Below are positions 32,764-41,381 of a stretch of 43,190 bases of DNA, piece after piece; position 1 is the stretch's first letter, and each line of letters begins with the position of its first letter. Both the position numbers and the translations under genes were made by a program. Origin of the DNA: Saprospira grandis DSM 2844 (lineage in GTDB: Bacteria > Bacteroidota > Bacteroidia > Chitinophagales > Saprospiraceae); contig NZ_JH719942.1 of NCBI RefSeq assembly GCF_000275825.1, forward strand, positions 3,912,948-3,956,137, written 5' to 3'. The notes beneath the pieces are model-generated. The model was not told the origin of the DNA. It searched no databases and saw only the letters and a list, made by a program, of their open reading frames with translations.

Positions 32764-33387
32764 ATGCTAAATTTAATGAGAGTAAGCAGTATTGTCGCTT
32801 TGAGTACATTGTATTGCCTTTTCTTTGGTTGCAGTAGTTCTCCTTCAATCAAAGGAGTAGTGAAAAGGATGACCATCTGCCACGATTTTAGAAATTTACC
32901 GAATAGTGATTGCAATCTAGTATTTATTTTAATTGATATTGAGGCTGTAGATTTTCCTAAGGAGGAAATCATATTGTCCTATCCTTTTGGACAATCCAAC
33001 TGTAGGGGTAGTGTTCTTCTAGCAGAAAATTTACGTATTAAGGTTAAAGATAAATTATACCCCCTCAGCTCATTAAAAGGGGGAGAGGCCGCTGAAGTGC
33101 TAACAAAAGCGGAGAATGTATTTTCGGTTGTGTTTATTGATAGTCTTATGTCGCCTCCACATTCATTAGAGGTTTTCTCTAATTACTATAAAACTGTTTT
33201 TGATGATGGATTTGAGGTTATCTTAGATAGAGGGCCGAGAAGAAAGCCAGACTATCTTTCAATAGTCTGTGAGAAAATACCTGATTTTCAATATCAAGTA
33301 TTGAAAGACAGTATCGGATGGAAGGCTGTTTTTGAGCATTCTTCAGAATTCGATTACTCTCCCTTTGCTCCAGCAACTATAAAATAA
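32764..33387 (+). CDS. Orphan lipoprotein of the AT-rich island
   Basis: 207 residues. The N-terminus (MLNLMRVSSIVALSTLYCLFFGCSSS) is a lipoprotein signal with the acceptor cysteine at residue 23, although the -3 residue is Phe. Mature features include a SYPFGQSNCRGSVLL segment, a KLYPLSSLKGGEAAEVL segment and a C-terminal KDSIGWKAVFEHSSEFDY region. I do not recognise the family. Base composition is visibly lower in GC than the surrounding genes, and codon choice (ATA, TTA, AGA) differs. It is the first of three same-strand orphan genes between direct repeats. Acquired or fast-evolving surface protein is an inference. Confidence 0.65.
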   Translation: MLNLMRVSSIVALSTLYCLFFGCSSSPSIKGVVKRMTICHDFRNLPNSDCNLVFILIDIEAVDFPKEEIILSYPFGQSNCRGSVLLAENLRIKVKDKLYPLSSLKGGEAAEVLTKAENVFSVVFIDSLMSPPHSLEVFSNYYKTVFDDGFEVILDRGPRRKPDYLSIVCEKIPDFQYQVLKDSIGWKAVFEHSSEFDYSPFAPATIK

Positions 33388-33473
33388 CGGCAATGAATAA
33401 ATAGTAAGTTTTTAAGCCAGTATACAACAGTTGTTCTGCCTTTCTGCACAAGCGCCTTAAAATAATACCTATC

Positions 33474-33860
33474 ATGGATATACTTAAAATAATATTTTTT
33501 GTTTTTAACCTACACTACAATGCTGCTTTTCCAGAAGATTATATTCCATTCCCAAAACCAGAAGCTGTTCCACAAACTGCCAGATGGCTTGGGGGATATG
33601 ATGGTGGAATTTGGCTGAATATAGACTCAATAGTTCAGAAGAATAACAATATGTACATCTATGCTCAGGTTTATTCGGGGTATTATGGAGAAATCTTAGC
33701 ATCAGGAAAGTTTAAATTATCTTGTGAAGACAGCCTATTCGACTTTGATGAACAAAATGTTGAAAGCGTACTTAATTTTTATCAAGAAGGAAAAATTTTT
33801 ACTTTAGCTGTGAATCAGGATGGCTATTATTGTGCATTTATCTTGGAGGAAAATAATTAG
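33474..33860 (+). CDS. Hypothetical protein of the AT-rich island
   Basis: 128 residues. The start MDILKIIFFVFNLHYNAAFPEDY may be a short signal or anchor. The remainder has alternating strands (GIWLNIDSIVQKNNNMYIYAQVYSGYYGEILASGKFKLSC, FTLAVNQDGYYCAFIL) and looks like a small beta-sandwich or barrel fold. No family recognised. It is AT-rich and in line with its two neighbours. Two cysteines could form a disulfide in the periplasm. The gaps on either side (33388-33473, 33861-33962) carry no GC-rich element. Confidence 0.55.
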   Translation: MDILKIIFFVFNLHYNAAFPEDYIPFPKPEAVPQTARWLGGYDGGIWLNIDSIVQKNNNMYIYAQVYSGYYGEILASGKFKLSCEDSLFDFDEQNVESVLNFYQEGKIFTLAVNQDGYYCAFILEENN

Positions 33861-33962
33861 CTTTAAGACTATTGTATCCCTCCTATATACAACTTTGATT
33901 TGGGGCGAAAAATCTCCTCGAAGACGAAAACTAAACTTATATACCTTTAAATACAGTTGATA

Positions 33963-34331
33963 ATGTGGTCCGATAAGTTGAAACAGATAAATAAGAAATT
34001 AAGCAACCACCTATGGTTAGATGTAGAAGTTGCTTCAGTTATGGATGAAACATTGGTATTAAATCTAGGCGAAGATTTGACATATAGTCCTACATATAAG
34101 CTTAAATTGGAGGGGGTGAATTATTTTAACCTAGGTCGCTGCTGGACTTGGGAGCCTACTAAGCCATTTATTAAATCCGTTGACTTTTCTTTTATTGAGC
34201 AAGTTAATCGTCAATATGTACAGGAGAGTTTGACAGAAGAAGGAGTAACTTCATTATTTAAACTCTTCACAGAGGAGGATGCATTTTTCTTAGTTGTTGC
34301 AGCACAAATCAAATTGTTAGCTATTGATTAA
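33963..34331 (+). CDS. Small acidic hypothetical protein of the AT-rich island
   Basis: The ATG at 33963 gives 122 residues (MWSDKLKQINKK); a TTG at 33957 is only two codons upstream. The protein is acidic and soluble, without signal or membrane segment. VEVASVMDETLVLNLGEDLTYSPTYKLKLEGVNYF is strand-rich, and the C-terminal half is helical. Its size and composition resemble small immunity-type or house-of-unknown proteins often seen in accessory cassettes, but this is only an analogy. A box TACCTTTA (33942-33949) lies just upstream. AT-rich like the other two. R13 begins 31 nt after its stop codon. Confidence 0.55.
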   Translation: MWSDKLKQINKKLSNHLWLDVEVASVMDETLVLNLGEDLTYSPTYKLKLEGVNYFNLGRCWTWEPTKPFIKSVDFSFIEQVNRQYVQESLTEEGVTSLFKLFTEEDAFFLVVAAQIKLLAID

Positions 34332-34362
34332 GTTAAAAGTTATCAATTTTTATAATAAGTTG

Positions 34363-34553
34363 TTTTTGGGGCCTCCCGCCTTCGGCGGGCGCTACGTTTC
34401 GGGGCTCGCTGTTCGCTCGGCCCTTCGCTTTTTCGCTTTGCTCAAAAGCTCGGTCTGGCCTGCGGCCCCCCCTTCGCAGCGCTGGGCCGCTCAACGGTCT
34501 TTTTTCTTTTGGGCATTCTTCTTTGGCGGTTTTGGGCCCATGGGCTGAAGCCC
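34363..34553 (+). repeat. GC-rich intergenic element, copy R13 (right flank of the AT-rich island)
   Basis: Forward copy. The head is the R6 type (CCCGCC-TTC-GGCGGG, GCTACGTTTCGGGGC), but from 34401 on it is identical to R12 for 153 bp. It stands tail to tail with R14. Confidence 0.9.
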
Positions 34554-34585
34554 ATTTTTATTGCCTTTAGCATGGCCGCTTTGGT

Positions 34586-34759
34586 ATATATATCCATCCT
34601 ACAGGCGGCGAAGCCGCCGCAAAGGAGCGAAGCGACTTGGCCTAGGGGCCTGCAAGGGTGCCGCGTAGCGGCAGACCCAGCCAGCTTGCTGGCGCAGGGC
34701 CGAGCAGACCTGCGAGCCCTGCAAGGGCCCGGCCGCCGCAGGCGGCAGGCCCCAAAAAA
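34586..34759 (-). repeat. GC-rich intergenic element, copy R14
   Basis: Reverse copy whose head (CCCC plus six A) faces the SDR gene. The head is the R1/R8 type with GCCGCCGCAGGCGGC arms. The core is intact, the cassette is CCAGC-TT-GCTGG as in R1, and the anchor is altered to the R8 form (GCCGC/GCGGC). The tail has CCTAGGGGCCTGCAAGGG and ATATATATCCATCC as in R10. Confidence 0.88.
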
Positions 34760-34890
34760 TCATTAGAAAATAGAGGAGATAAATAAGAAACCTTAGGCCA
34801 AGGCCTATAGGGTAGCCAAAAATAAGTTGCTTTGCAAAACAATATATTGCGGCGCTCTTCTTATCTTGTAGGACCAAAAATCAATCAGTT

Positions 34891-35745
34891 ATGTCAAGAA
34901 TAAATAATAGAACTGTCCTGATTACAGGAGCTGCTGCCGGAATTGGGAAGCTAATTGCAGAACGCTGCCTGCGCCAAAGAGCCTATAAAGTAATCCTTTG
35001 GGATATTAACGAGCAGAAGCTTTTAGAGACCCAAGAAGAGTTTAAAGCTAGAGGCCATGAGGTGGCCGTCCAGGTAGTCGATGTGGCCAATTTAGAAGAT
35101 ATTGAGGCCGCCGCCGCCGCTTGCAAAAAACAATGGGGAATGGTGGATATCCTCTTTAATAATGCCGGCATTGTGGTCGGTAAACGCTTTGAGGAACATA
35201 GCCACCGAGAAATTCGGAAAACGATCGATATCAATGTTTCGGCCCCAATGCATATTGCCCTGCAGTTTTTGCCCGATATGCAAGACCAAGGCGAGGGCCA
35301 TATTGTTAATATTGCCTCGGCTGCTGGCCTGATCCCCAACCCAAATATGTCTGTATATGCAGGCAGTAAATGGGCCGTAGTGGGTTGGTCCGAATCTTTG
35401 CGCCTAGAACAAGAAGAGGCCAAAAATGGGGTAGTGGTGAGCACGATCCTGCCTAGCTATATCAATACAGGCATGTTTGATGGCGTGACCGCTCCCGCAC
35501 TTACGCCCATTATGGAACCCGAATATATTGTAGATAAAATCATGAAGGCGGTTAAGGAAGATGATATCCTCGTGATGGAGCCCTTTATGACAAAGGCGAT
35601 TCCCTTGCTCAAAGGCGTTTTGCCCACCCGCGCTTTTGATTTTATTGCAGGCCGCTTGTTTGGCGTTTATAAAACCATGAGTACCTTTAAAGGGAAGGCC
35701 CCCAAGGAGGCTGTTCCAGATAAAGATGAGTTGAAAGCAGAATAA
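34891..35745 (+). CDS. Short-chain dehydrogenase/reductase
   Basis: The 284-residue NAD(P)-dependent oxidoreductase has the SDR cofactor motif TGAAAGIG (residues 12-19), NNAG (90-93) and the catalytic set Ser143 (NIASAAG), Tyr156 and Lys160 (YAGSK). A C-terminal extension (from about 215) resembles the membrane-near tail of retinol/3-oxo-steroid type SDRs, with EPEYIVDKIMKAVKEDDILVMEP and FDFIAGRLFGVYKTM. Substrate cannot be predicted. The ATG is clear. The gene is monocistronic between R14 and a strong terminator. Confidence 0.9.
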   Translation: MSRINNRTVLITGAAAGIGKLIAERCLRQRAYKVILWDINEQKLLETQEEFKARGHEVAVQVVDVANLEDIEAAAAACKKQWGMVDILFNNAGIVVGKRFEEHSHREIRKTIDINVSAPMHIALQFLPDMQDQGEGHIVNIASAAGLIPNPNMSVYAGSKWAVVGWSESLRLEQEEAKNGVVVSTILPSYINTGMFDGVTAPALTPIMEPEYIVDKIMKAVKEDDILVMEPFMTKAIPLLKGVLPTRAFDFIAGRLFGVYKTMSTFKGKAPKEAVPDKDELKAE

Positions 35746-35754
35746 AATAGAAAG

Positions 35755-35782
35755 GGCCAGCGATTTTCGCTGGCCTTTTTTT
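35755..35782 (+). terminator. Intrinsic terminator of the SDR gene
   Basis: Perfect stem GGCCAGCGA / TCGCTGGCC with TTT loop and a following T-run, 10 nt after the stop codon. The convergent hydrolase gene ends 12 nt further on, and no GC-rich element is found in this gap. Confidence 0.92.
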
Positions 35783-35793
35783 GTCAAGCTCTA

Positions 35794-36612
35794 TTAAAAG
35801 TATTGCTGTTTGGCTAAAATCTCCCTGATGCATTGGTCCAAGGGCGCCCGCAAAAAGAAATGCCCATCAGCCACCCAATGAAACTGGGCCGAAGGAAGCT
35901 TTTGGGCAAACTGCTGCCCATAACGGCCAGGCGTAATCTCATCTTCCTGACCATAGAAGAGGTAGAGCGGCAGCTCTTTTTCTCGGATCAACTTCCGGAG
36001 TTTCCGCTTATAAACCGGAAAGTCATATAGTGAAATCCAGCAGTTGAACAAACGATGCCGACGATCAGCCTGCTCAATTTGTTGGCGAAAAAGGACGTAT
36101 GTGGCCTTGTTGAGCAAATTGGCCCTTCTGGCCCAAGCAAAAATAGAGAGGATCCATCCCGGGGGCTCTAGACGAGCCGCCAGAAAGCGACGCAAAAAAA
36201 GGGGGAACAAAATAGGACTATCCGAAGGGCTAGGCTGTAGGCCCGCTGGCGCCAATAAAATCAAGGCCTCTAAATCAGGCAATAGCTCGGGCACTAGACT
36301 CAAGGCAATGCGCCCCCCCATACTATGCCCCGCCAAGCTAAACCGCTGAACGTTTTCTTGGGCCAAAATGAGCCGAATAATTTGTAGCAGCTCTTGGGCG
36401 CTAAAATGATCGCTCTCCCAATGCGTTTTTCCATGAAAAGGCAGGTCTAGGGCAAAAACCCGATAGCTTTCGCCCAAGCTTTTCAATTCCTCAAAGTACC
36501 CCCCATGATTGGCAAAGCCATGTAGGGCCAGAAGAACCTTGGGCCCACAACCAAAACAACCATAATGCAAGCGGTGCGGACCAAAATCAATTTGATGATA
36601 ACTAGGAGACAT
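35794..36612 (-). CDS. Alpha/beta-fold hydrolase
   Basis: 272 residues. ALHGFANHGGYF contains the oxyanion-hole HG, and the nucleophile is Ser97 in LAGHSMGGRIAL. The acid is probably in FYGQEDEITPG and the catalytic His in WVADGHFFL near the C-terminus. A lid-like basic helical part lies between about 130 and 200. The fold and triad are sure; the substrate (ester, lactone or lipid) is not. The start overlaps the end of the BatA-like gene by 11 nt, so it is translationally coupled to it. Confidence 0.88.
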   Translation of the reverse strand: MSPSYHQIDFGPHRLHYGCFGCGPKVLLALHGFANHGGYFEELKSLGESYRVFALDLPFHGKTHWESDHFSAQELLQIIRLILAQENVQRFSLAGHSMGGRIALSLVPELLPDLEALILLAPAGLQPSPSDSPILFPLFLRRFLAARLEPPGWILSIFAWARRANLLNKATYVLFRQQIEQADRRHRLFNCWISLYDFPVYKRKLRKLIREKELPLYLFYGQEDEITPGRYGQQFAQKLPSAQFHWVADGHFFLRAPLDQCIREILAKQQYF

Positions 36613-38662
36613 TTGTTTTGGGCGTTTGAGGCTGCCAAAGACGAAGCAAAAGCGTTTCTAGCAAAAGAAAGAGCAAGGCGAGAATCAAAAAGTATTTCCA
36701 AAGAGAGGCCCCTTCTGTTTCTTCCAAAACTAAGCTGCCAAAGTCTTGGCCATAGTTTCCGTCAATGATACTGTAACGACCATCTGCACTGCTTTCCAAC
36801 TCTTCTAAAGAATAGAATTCTAGGGCCGATTCTCGACGGTTGTAGTTGAAGGCAAATTGCTCCAATACTTCTTCTTTATTCAAATAGAGCTGATAGAACC
36901 CCGCCTCCTGCAATTGGTTGTTAAGACCCAAAAGTAGGCGATTGCCCAAACGACGCTGCTCCGGAATAAACTCCAGTTGCCCCGACCCCAACTTAAAGGC
37001 AGTTTCCTGCTGCTGCGCCTGCGCCTCAGATTCTAGATTCTGATCTTGGCCCACAATATAGGCAATCTGCTGCCGCTTGCCACTCTCTAAGGCCATCCGA
37101 TAAAGCATAGGGACAAAGACTTCCCCATTCTTGCTCAGATCCGAACTCTCGCTATCCGCAGGGGCAGAACAGAGATACAAAAACCCATCTTTTACCTTGT
37201 ATTTCCCCAAAAAACTACTGCCATCTCGGTAGCGCAATAGCTGCTGTTCTGCCGCTCGGGCCGATTTGCTCAAGGGAAAGTTGGCTTGACTAATCGGCAG
37301 CTTCATCCGATCACTCTCATTTTCATAGACATCGCTAAAAATAAAGTCTTGGTAGTTGATGCTCACCACTTTGCGCTCTTTTTGCTCCAAAGGTTGCAAG
37401 CGATTGGCCCCCAATTGCTGCAAAAAGTTGTTGTAGTCCTCTAGCTTTGCCGAGCGACTAGGCAAGATGAGCAGCTTGCCGCCTTCTTCTACATAGGTCT
37501 TGAGCTCGGCCTGTAGACCCGAAGATAATTTGCTGAGCTGACTGAGAATAATCAGGTCGTTTTGGGGCAATTTAGAGTAGTCTAACTGGCTAATAGCCTT
37601 TGATTTAACTTCAAAATAATCATCATCAGAAAAAGCTGCAGCAACAGCATTTAGCGGCTGATCCTCATAAAGTTCTAGCAATTCTAGCTTCTCCTTGACA
37701 TAAAAAGAAAAACGATAGCTGTTGTCAAATTCAATCGGAAAATCAGTCAGCTGTAGCTCGGCCAAATACCAGCCCGTTTTGTTCAAGTTGAGGCTGATGG
37801 TATCATAAATTGCACTGTTGGCAGGCACATCTAGGCTCCCAATTGGCCGGTTTTCGCCATTGAGTTGTAGCGAAAGACGCAGTTTGTTCTGATCCGTTTG
37901 CCCATAGTTGCGAATCTTCACAAAAAGACGGTTATTTTGGTTCAATCCCTGAACGGGGGCCTCAAACCAAGCGCTATCAATGGCCACATTTTTTAGAGCC
38001 GCTGCCTCTAAGGGGACCAAACTCAATTGTAGCTGCGTATCGGCCTCTATTTTGGCCAAATCACTGCTGTTTTTCTGAAAATCAGAGATAATGAAGGCCT
38101 GCTTTTTCTTGTTCTCTCCTTTTTCTAGGGCTTGCTTTTGGCGGTTAAAAACCCGCTGCATATCCTGCACCTGATAAGATAATTGAATTTCCCGAATCCT
38201 TTGCAAAGCATCTTCCTTAGACAACAACCGCTGGTCGCGGCCCTCTAGGTCCATAGACAAAATCTGAATGCGGTCATTGGGCCCATAAGCAGCCACAATT
38301 TCCTCGGCTCTTCGACGAGCTTTTTCTAGCAAACGCAAATCTTCCGCCTCGGCAGACATGCTATAGGAGTTGTCAAAAAAGATACTCACATCATGGTTGC
38401 CCAATTCCGTTTTGCCGCCCGCTTTCTGCCAATAGGGCTGTGCAAAGGCAAAAACCAAAGCCGCTAGGGCCAGCATCCGAGCCATCAGAACCAACAAATT
38501 GCGCAGCCGCTGCCAAGAGTTGGTTTGCTCCTTAACCTCTTTCAAAAACCGAAGGTTGGTAAAATAAACCGTTTTGTACCTCCTAAAGTAAAAGAGATGA
38601 ATAATAACAGGGATAATTAGGGCTAAAAGAGCCCATAAAAAGCTGGGATATAGAAAACTCAT
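36602..38662 (-). CDS. BatA-like membrane protein with von Willebrand type A domain
   Basis: 686 residues. The N-terminus MSFLYPSFLWALLALIIPVIIHLFYFRRYKTVYFTNLRFLKEV is the BatA N-terminal domain, with a second helix LLVLMARMLALAALVFAFAQPYW. Residues about 85-230 form a vWA domain with metal site DNSYSM (DxSxS). A central beta-rich region and a glutamine-amidotransferase-like part (LIILSQLSKLSSGLQAELKTYVEEGGKLLILPS) follow. A final helix (LWKYFLILALLFLLLETLLLRLW) lies near the C-terminus. Such proteins are common in Bacteroidota, linked to MoxR ATPases and envelope stress; no moxR is seen here. It is co-transcribed with the hydrolase. Confidence 0.85.
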   Translation of the reverse strand: MSFLYPSFLWALLALIIPVIIHLFYFRRYKTVYFTNLRFLKEVKEQTNSWQRLRNLLVLMARMLALAALVFAFAQPYWQKAGGKTELGNHDVSIFFDNSYSMSAEAEDLRLLEKARRRAEEIVAAYGPNDRIQILSMDLEGRDQRLLSKEDALQRIREIQLSYQVQDMQRVFNRQKQALEKGENKKKQAFIISDFQKNSSDLAKIEADTQLQLSLVPLEAAALKNVAIDSAWFEAPVQGLNQNNRLFVKIRNYGQTDQNKLRLSLQLNGENRPIGSLDVPANSAIYDTISLNLNKTGWYLAELQLTDFPIEFDNSYRFSFYVKEKLELLELYEDQPLNAVAAAFSDDDYFEVKSKAISQLDYSKLPQNDLIILSQLSKLSSGLQAELKTYVEEGGKLLILPSRSAKLEDYNNFLQQLGANRLQPLEQKERKVVSINYQDFIFSDVYENESDRMKLPISQANFPLSKSARAAEQQLLRYRDGSSFLGKYKVKDGFLYLCSAPADSESSDLSKNGEVFVPMLYRMALESGKRQQIAYIVGQDQNLESEAQAQQQETAFKLGSGQLEFIPEQRRLGNRLLLGLNNQLQEAGFYQLYLNKEEVLEQFAFNYNRRESALEFYSLEELESSADGRYSIIDGNYGQDFGSLVLEETEGASLWKYFLILALLFLLLETLLLRLWQPQTPKTNVS

Positions 38663-38690
38663 AGTCTATTTTAAGAAAACCTATTTTTAT

Positions 38691-38844
38691 TTTTTTGGGG
38701 CTGTCCCGCCCTGCAGGCGGGTCGCTATGCTTTGGGGCTCGCAAGTCTGCTCGGCCCTTCAGCCGCCTTTGGCGGCTTCGGTCTGGCCTGCGGCCACCCC
38801 GCCGCAGCGCTCATCCTGCGGCCCTCCGGGCCTGCAAGACGCCA
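38691..38844 (+). repeat. GC-rich intergenic element, copy R15
   Basis: Forward copy whose head T-run lies 29 nt from the start codon of the BatA-like gene. The head hairpin is CCCGCC-CTGCA-GGCGGG. The core is the CTCGCAAGTCTGCTCGG variant and the cassette is GCCGCC-TTT-GGCGGC. It is paired tail to tail with R16. The 98 nt between them contain an ATTTAGC/GCTAAAT dyad and T-rich sequence but no gene. Confidence 0.87.
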
Positions 38845-38942
38845 TAGTTTGGACCATTGATTTAGCCCGGCGCTAAATATAAACAATCTTTAGGGCTAAT
38901 GTTTTTTTTAGGGCCAAAAGCTTTGTTAAGCCCTTAGCGGAA

Positions 38943-39069
38943 ACGGCCTAGCGCTGGGAAGCAGTGCCGCATCGCGGCAGAGCCAGGCGGCGCAGCCGCC
39001 GCAGGGCCGAGCAGACCTGCGAGCTGCAGACCATAGCGCCGACGACTAAAAGGAGGCGGAGGCCCCTAA
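38943..39069 (-). repeat. GC-rich intergenic element, copy R16
   Basis: Reverse copy fused to the BCCT transporter stop codon (TAG followed by GGGCC on the minus strand), without a T-run. The core is intact and the cassette is GGCGGC-GCA-GCCGCC. The head is unusual (GGCGCCGACGACTAAAAGG region) and shares GTCGTCG with R2. Confidence 0.82.
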
Positions 39070-40592
39070 TAACCAAAACGCTCTTTAATCATCCAGTAGA
39101 GTAGGCCAATACTAGCGCTCAAGAGCAGGAGCAAGGCGGGCAAGCCCCCCAAATTAGAGAGCATTTTGATGCCTTCTATACCTGCTTGACTGACCATAAT
39201 GTAGGCAGCGGCACCAATGCAAAGCCCCCAAATTATTTTAATGTAGAGCTTGGGCGATTCCCCCGCTTTTAGTCCATCCATACTAATGCTGCCCATGGCT
39301 TCGGTGTTCGAGTCGGCGGCAGTAACATAGGATAAAAAGACCGTAAAAATGAAAAGCAGGGCCATAAAGGGCATGAGCGGGGCGGCATATTGGGCCATCA
39401 GTTCATAGATGATGGATTCGGCTCCATGGGCCGCAAGGCTGCCCAGCAAATCTTGGCCAGTTTGCACCGCCCAAAGGGCCGAGCCGCCAAAAATGCTCAT
39501 CCAGATAAGGGCAAAAATAGAGGGAAAAATCCAGTTGAAGAGCAGCATTTCTCTAAGGGTATAGCCCTTGGCAATTTTGCCCAAAAAGAGGGCCGTAATA
39601 GGCGCCCAAGCCATCCAATTGGCCCAGTAGAAAGTGGTCCAGCTATTGGCCCAATCCTCTTCTGGATGATAAATGTTGTAGAGGTTTTTTTCTATAAAAT
39701 GACCAAAGTACTCGCCTAAACTACGCCCAATTAAGGGCAGCATTTTTTGGCCCGGCCCCAAAAGTAAAAAACTAAGCGCAATAAAAATAAAGGCCCAAAT
39801 ATTTACCGCCGATAAAAACTGAATACCTTTCTTGAGCCCCGTTGCCGCCGAAATAATAAAGGCCAAGACGGTCAGTATGCAAAGCAAAAGCAGCATATTG
39901 TTGTTGTTCGCCCAGCCCAATTGGCTGCTTAAGCCCCCCGCCAAAGTGAGCAAACCCGCCCCTAAAGAAGAAGCCATACCCGCCACTAAAGCAAATAAAC
40001 AAAGGCTGTCTATAGTAGAGGATAAGCCCTTGAAGCTATGAAAGCCGCCTTCTTTTTTGGCTTTTAAGAAGGGAAACAAAAGGGCGGTTAAGCTATATTT
40101 TGCCCCATAATTATAGTGGGCCAAGGCAAAGAGTAGGGCCGGCAAACTATAAATGGCATAGGGCGTAAAACTCCAGTGCAAATAGAGGGTAGAAAGGGCA
40201 AATTGAGCGGCTGCTGGACTCTCGGCGGCCAATTTAGCCGCTGCCGGGGGACCCCCATAATGGTAGAGGGGCTCGGCGGTGCCCCAAAATAATATCCCCG
40301 TGGCAATGGTCGTACAGATGGTAATGCTAAACCATTTCCAGCGGCTGAGCAAGGGCTGGGCAGCAGCCCCACCAATGCGGATCTTCCCTAGTGGCGAAAG
40401 TAGCAGGACGAGCAGCAGGCAGAGCATCAAAAAGCTCGTGAGGCTAAACAAGGGACCAAAATTGGCCAGTAGGGCCGCATTTAGGGCTTTCATTTGGGCC
40501 AAAAAGGCTGTTGCTTGGCTCATACTATAGATGATGGCAAATAATAGCAGGCCAAAGCTTGGCCAAAAAACAGTCTTTCGAAGAGTTTGCAT
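39066..40592 (-). CDS. BCCT-family betaine/choline/carnitine transporter
   Basis: The ATG at 40592 (MQTLRKTVFW) gives 508 residues; a TTG at 40607 is less likely. Twelve membrane segments are visible. The conserved glycine-rich region appears as SAATGLKKGIQFLS, and the tryptophan-rich BCCT signature as WTTFYWANWMAWAP, followed by RxMLLFNWIFPSIFALIWMSIFGG and TAADSNTEAM. These carriers take up quaternary ammonium osmolytes with Na+ or H+. The length is standard and the C-terminus is short, without a large osmosensing tail. The start lies 21 nt from the divergent truA start, so the promoters must overlap the coding regions. Confidence 0.93.
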   Translation of the reverse strand: MQTLRKTVFWPSFGLLLFAIIYSMSQATAFLAQMKALNAALLANFGPLFSLTSFLMLCLLLVLLLSPLGKIRIGGAAAQPLLSRWKWFSITICTTIATGILFWGTAEPLYHYGGPPAAAKLAAESPAAAQFALSTLYLHWSFTPYAIYSLPALLFALAHYNYGAKYSLTALLFPFLKAKKEGGFHSFKGLSSTIDSLCLFALVAGMASSLGAGLLTLAGGLSSQLGWANNNNMLLLLCILTVLAFIISAATGLKKGIQFLSAVNIWAFIFIALSFLLLGPGQKMLPLIGRSLGEYFGHFIEKNLYNIYHPEEDWANSWTTFYWANWMAWAPITALFLGKIAKGYTLREMLLFNWIFPSIFALIWMSIFGGSALWAVQTGQDLLGSLAAHGAESIIYELMAQYAAPLMPFMALLFIFTVFLSYVTAADSNTEAMGSISMDGLKAGESPKLYIKIIWGLCIGAAAYIMVSQAGIEGIKMLSNLGGLPALLLLLSASIGLLYWMIKERFGY

Positions 40593-40599
40593 ATCTTTG
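40592..40599 (+). promoter_or_regulatory. Candidate -7 box for truA
   Basis: TATCTTTG matches TAnnTTTG exactly and lies 14 nt before the ATG at 40614, so the leader would be about 10 nt. It overlaps the BCCT start codon. No -33 box at normal spacing is seen. Confidence 0.4.
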
Positions 40600-40613
40600 G
40601 AGCTCAAATTTTA

Positions 40614-41381
40614 ATGATGAAGAGATATTTTCTAGAATTTGCCTATAACGGCAGTCGATTCCATGGTTTTCAGCGCCAGCCTCAGCAAATGAGCGTACAG
40701 CAAAAAATAGAAGAGGCCCTATCTACAATTTTACGACAAGATATCCAAATTGTGGGTTGTGGCCGCACCGATACCGGAGTGCATGCCCTACAGTATTTTG
40801 CCCATTTTGATGCCCAAGGAGAGCTGCCGCAGCGCATTCCCTTTCGCCTCAATAGTTTGCTCGGAGCCGATTTTGCCGTCTATCGTTTATTAGCCGTAGA
40901 AGCCGAGGCCCATGCCCGCTATGATGCCTGTTCTAGGGCCTATGTCTATCAGCTGAGTTTGCGGCCCGACCCCTTTCGGCAAGAAACGGCTTTCCATTTT
41001 CCTCGGGCACAGATGCTAGACCCCCAAAAAATGCAGGCCGCAGCGGCCTTGCTGCTCGATTATGAGGCCTTTTTCCCTTTTTGCAAAACCAATAGCGACG
41101 TGAAGCATTATGGCTGCCAATTGAGTCGGTCAGAATGGGATTTTAGCGAGCCCTATCTCTGGCGCTATGAGGTGCAGTCTAATCGTTTTCTTAGGGGCAT
41201 GATTCGCCTGATTGTTGGGGCTTGCCTAAATGTGGGCCTAGGCAAATTGTCTCTGGCCGAGCTAAAAGGAGCTATGGACCAACAAAAAGCCCTGAAACGA
41301 GCCTATTCGGTCCCGCCTCAGGGGCTATTTCTCAAGGATATTCAATATCCATATATTCAGGAGGATGTGCCTAGTCTGTAG
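40614..41381 (+). CDS. truA: tRNA pseudouridine(38-40) synthase
   Basis: 255 residues from the ATG at 40614 (MMKRYFLEFAYNGSRFHGFQRQP); an upstream TTG at 40587 gives a non-homologous extension. TruA converts U38, U39 and U40 of the tRNA anticodon arm to pseudouridine. The catalytic Asp53 lies in GCGRTDTGVHA. Other family segments are FHGFQRQP, YAHARYDACSRAYVYQ-like sequence (AEAHARYDACSRAYVYQLS) and NRFLRGMIRLIVGACLNVGLGK. Its 3' end overlaps the convergent arginase gene by 11 nt. Confidence 0.94.
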   Translation: MMKRYFLEFAYNGSRFHGFQRQPQQMSVQQKIEEALSTILRQDIQIVGCGRTDTGVHALQYFAHFDAQGELPQRIPFRLNSLLGADFAVYRLLAVEAEAHARYDACSRAYVYQLSLRPDPFRQETAFHFPRAQMLDPQKMQAAAALLLDYEAFFPFCKTNSDVKHYGCQLSRSEWDFSEPYLWRYEVQSNRFLRGMIRLIVGACLNVGLGKLSLAELKGAMDQQKALKRAYSVPPQGLFLKDIQYPYIQEDVPSL

